Positions 62,463 through 64,000 of a stretch of 64,000 nucleotides of DNA are shown here, in pieces. Both the position numbers and the translations under genes were made by a program. The DNA comes from Phaeoceros laevis (taxonomy: Eukaryota > Anthocerotophyta > Anthocerotopsida > Notothyladales): positions 1-64,000 of the forward strand of contig JBNGIQ010008344.1 in assembly GCA_049999765.1 (NCBI GenBank). The letters run 5' to 3'. Each line of letters starts with the position of its first letter. Positions within the stretch are counted from its first letter, which is position 1. The notes under the pieces were generated by a model. It saw only the letters and a list, made by a program, of their open reading frames with translations. It made no database searches and was not told the DNA's origin.

Positions 62463-64000
62463 CGACGAGGATGAGGGTGCTGTGGCTCATGGCGGGACAG
62501 GAAGCATGGCTCCTACCAAGAAGGTAGAAAATTGGCATCTTCTGGGTGTCTCCTAGCAGCTTTGCTTTTGCGGTGGGGGGGAGTGGAGTACCTCAGTCTC
62601 GGCATAAACCCTAAACCCTTGGCAATTTCACGATTTTGATGACCTCTTGGCACAGAATGATCTGGAATTGTGATTTGGCTTTCATAGGCAGCGGCTGCGA
62701 TGTGTGTGGGTGTTGGGAGCTTTTCGGATCCAGAAGATGCTCAGGGCCTGGCGCATTTTCTTGGTCAGCGTTCAGATGCAAGCAGTAGAACTGCATAATG
62801 TAGTCTTGAGTTGGGCTGAACGTCGTTAAGGAGACATGTTGTAATAATTCACTCTTTGTTTTATCATCTCAGAGCATATGCTATTCATGGGAAGCTCAAA
62901 GTTCCCCGACGAGAACGAGGTATGGTTTAACTGGTGTGTAGTGGATTCTGATTCCGGAAAATGGCTCTGCTGGCTAGTTCCTGCCTCATTGTTGCAGTGA
63001 CGTACAAATGTCAGCTCAGGCTGATAATTTCCTGTGTGCCTGGCCTTATGGTACAGTATGACGACTTCCTGTCAAAACATGGGGGTGGTTCAAACGCATT
63101 CACTGACACAGAATACACATGTTACCACTTTGATGTGAATCACAACTATCTGAAACCTGCTTTGGACAGGTATTTCAGAATCTACTTGAATCCAACCTAA
63201 CAAAGCTTCTTATCCTTACAGTGTTGTGTGACACATGTCCATGTGATGTCTTATGATGATGCAGGTTCTCGCAGTTCTTCATTGCGCCATTGGCAAAGGC
63301 TGATGCTATGGATCGTGAAGTCCAGGCCATTGAGTCAGGTATTTGGTCTAGTTCTGTGGTGAAAGGTTCAGCTGCTTAGTGTTATTCTCTTCCTCTTATC
63401 CAAGCAGATGGTTCTTAGTCGATGAAGATGGCATAAGGGTGCTCACTTATGAGGTCGTTCACTCTGTACTTGGCTTTTGTTGGCAGAGTTTAACCAAGTG
63501 TTGCAGAGTGACAGCTGCCGCCTCTTGCAGCTCCAGTGTCACACTGCGCATTCGTCCCACCCTTTCAATAGCTTCTCTTGGGGTAGGCAGATGCACTGTG
63601 GCACAAAGTGGTGTGTTAGCCTGCAACTCATGGTTATCTTGTGGTTGTGAACCATGAGATATTCAGTCCGTACATGAGCTGATACCAGCTGTCAGTCTGT
63701 GGTCCATGCTCACTAGTTCCTCGTTTTATGCATCGGCTGAATTTGAATGTTTCTCACCACAGGTTTGTTTTCCAGGGAACCGGAAAAGTTTGAGTGAACC
63801 TATTGCCAAGGGAGTAGATGTGAGAGCAAAGCTGCTTGAGCTCTACAAACAGCACTATCTTGCTGGTCGTATGAAGTTGACCGTACTTGGTGGAGGTGGG
63901 TGGTAAGCTCAATTAGCTGCTCTACTTTATTGTCTGCCATGCCACAAAGCCATGATGGAGACATAATCAGCTTCTTCAGACTAAGGCGTTATATCTCATG
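61858..64000 (+). CDS. nardilysin-like M16 metalloprotease, 5' part (cut by window end)
   Basis: Exons: 61858 (or 62065)-62523, 62688-62763, 62873-62919, 63057-63169, 63265-63338, 63487-63582 and 63776-63895, and the gene continues past the window. The ATG at 62065 begins the family-like MGVEISP; the earlier one at 61858 adds a basic, Ser-rich extension that may target an organelle. The protein shows an acidic insert (DEDGEDDEDDEGSEDGDDED), a His-rich patch (HVHVHGEHCTHELHEHGDCD), eleven Asp in a row, then KKAAAAMCVGVGSFSDPEDA. The inverted zinc site HFLEH spans an intron (after 62763), followed by MLFMGSSKFPDENE, SKHGGGSNAFTDTEYTCYHF, REVQAIESEFNQVL and FSWGNRKSL. M16 enzymes cleave peptides before or after basic residues. 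The acidic stretch near the active site is a nardilysin hallmark. Confidence 0.9.

Overview
This is nuclear DNA from a green plant of the streptophyte line. It encodes photosystem I subunits PsaF and an LHCA2/6-type antenna protein, an ORANGE homologue, a YSL transporter, a CRINKLY4-like receptor kinase, and many PLS-class pentatricopeptide repeat (PPR) proteins. Spliceosomal introns are short (mostly about 60-150 bp, GT-AG), and there are three eukaryotic-type tRNA genes. Compact introns combined with very long intronless PPR genes suggest a seed-free plant (lycophyte-, hornwort- or moss-like) rather than a flowering plant. The species cannot be read from the sequence. One 100-base N gap (435-534) marks a scaffold join.

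Layout. 1-4.3 kb: mostly gene-poor, with an unrecognised possible gene and a 63-bp tandem repeat. 4.3-6.2 kb: an intronless gene for the N-terminal half of a PHO2/UBE2O-like protein behind a tandemly duplicated promoter. 7.8-9.1 kb: a CR4-like kinase without an ectodomain. 9.8-12.9 kb: the LHCA gene (minus strand) divergent from a plastid CAAD/coiled-coil protein. 14.5-15.9 kb: tRNA-Ser(CGA) and psaF. 16.5-18.9 kb: a WDR53-like gene with tRNA-Ser(UGA) directly upstream on the same strand. 19.4-20.6 kb: V-ATPase subunit E, then tRNA-Asp. 21.1-24.0 kb: a CofE-like (F420-0:gamma-glutamyl ligase family) gene. 24.2-25.5 kb: an intronless TTC5-like gene. 26.0-31.5 kb: PIG-O, a GPI-anchor ethanolamine phosphate transferase.

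31.8-47.5 kb: four giant intronless PLS-E PPR paralogues in alternating orientation (-,+,-,+). They share an unusual extended L-type repeat. 48.0-49.2 kb: ORANGE. 49.6-50.5 kb: a MITE-like element and a strong hairpin. 50.6-53.4 kb: a YSL transporter. 54.2-54.9 kb: a small secreted protein with a degenerate partial copy beside it. 55.3-55.9 kb: a PPR pseudogene. 56.0-60.1 kb: a decayed LRR-Roc-COR (Roco) pseudogene. 61.9-64.0 kb: the 5' part of a nardilysin-type M16 metalloprotease, cut by the window end.

Most genes are unrelated single-copy housekeeping genes. Two themes stand out. The 9.7-15.9 kb stretch carries three thylakoid-related genes. The 31.8-47.5 kb stretch is a lineage-specific PPR cluster, with relics of the same family at 6.6 and 55.6 kb. 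The most unusual items are the extended-turn PPR repeats, the PHO2-like protein lacking its E2 domain, the Roco pseudogene whose in-frame stops could all be single C-to-T changes, and the CofE-like gene.
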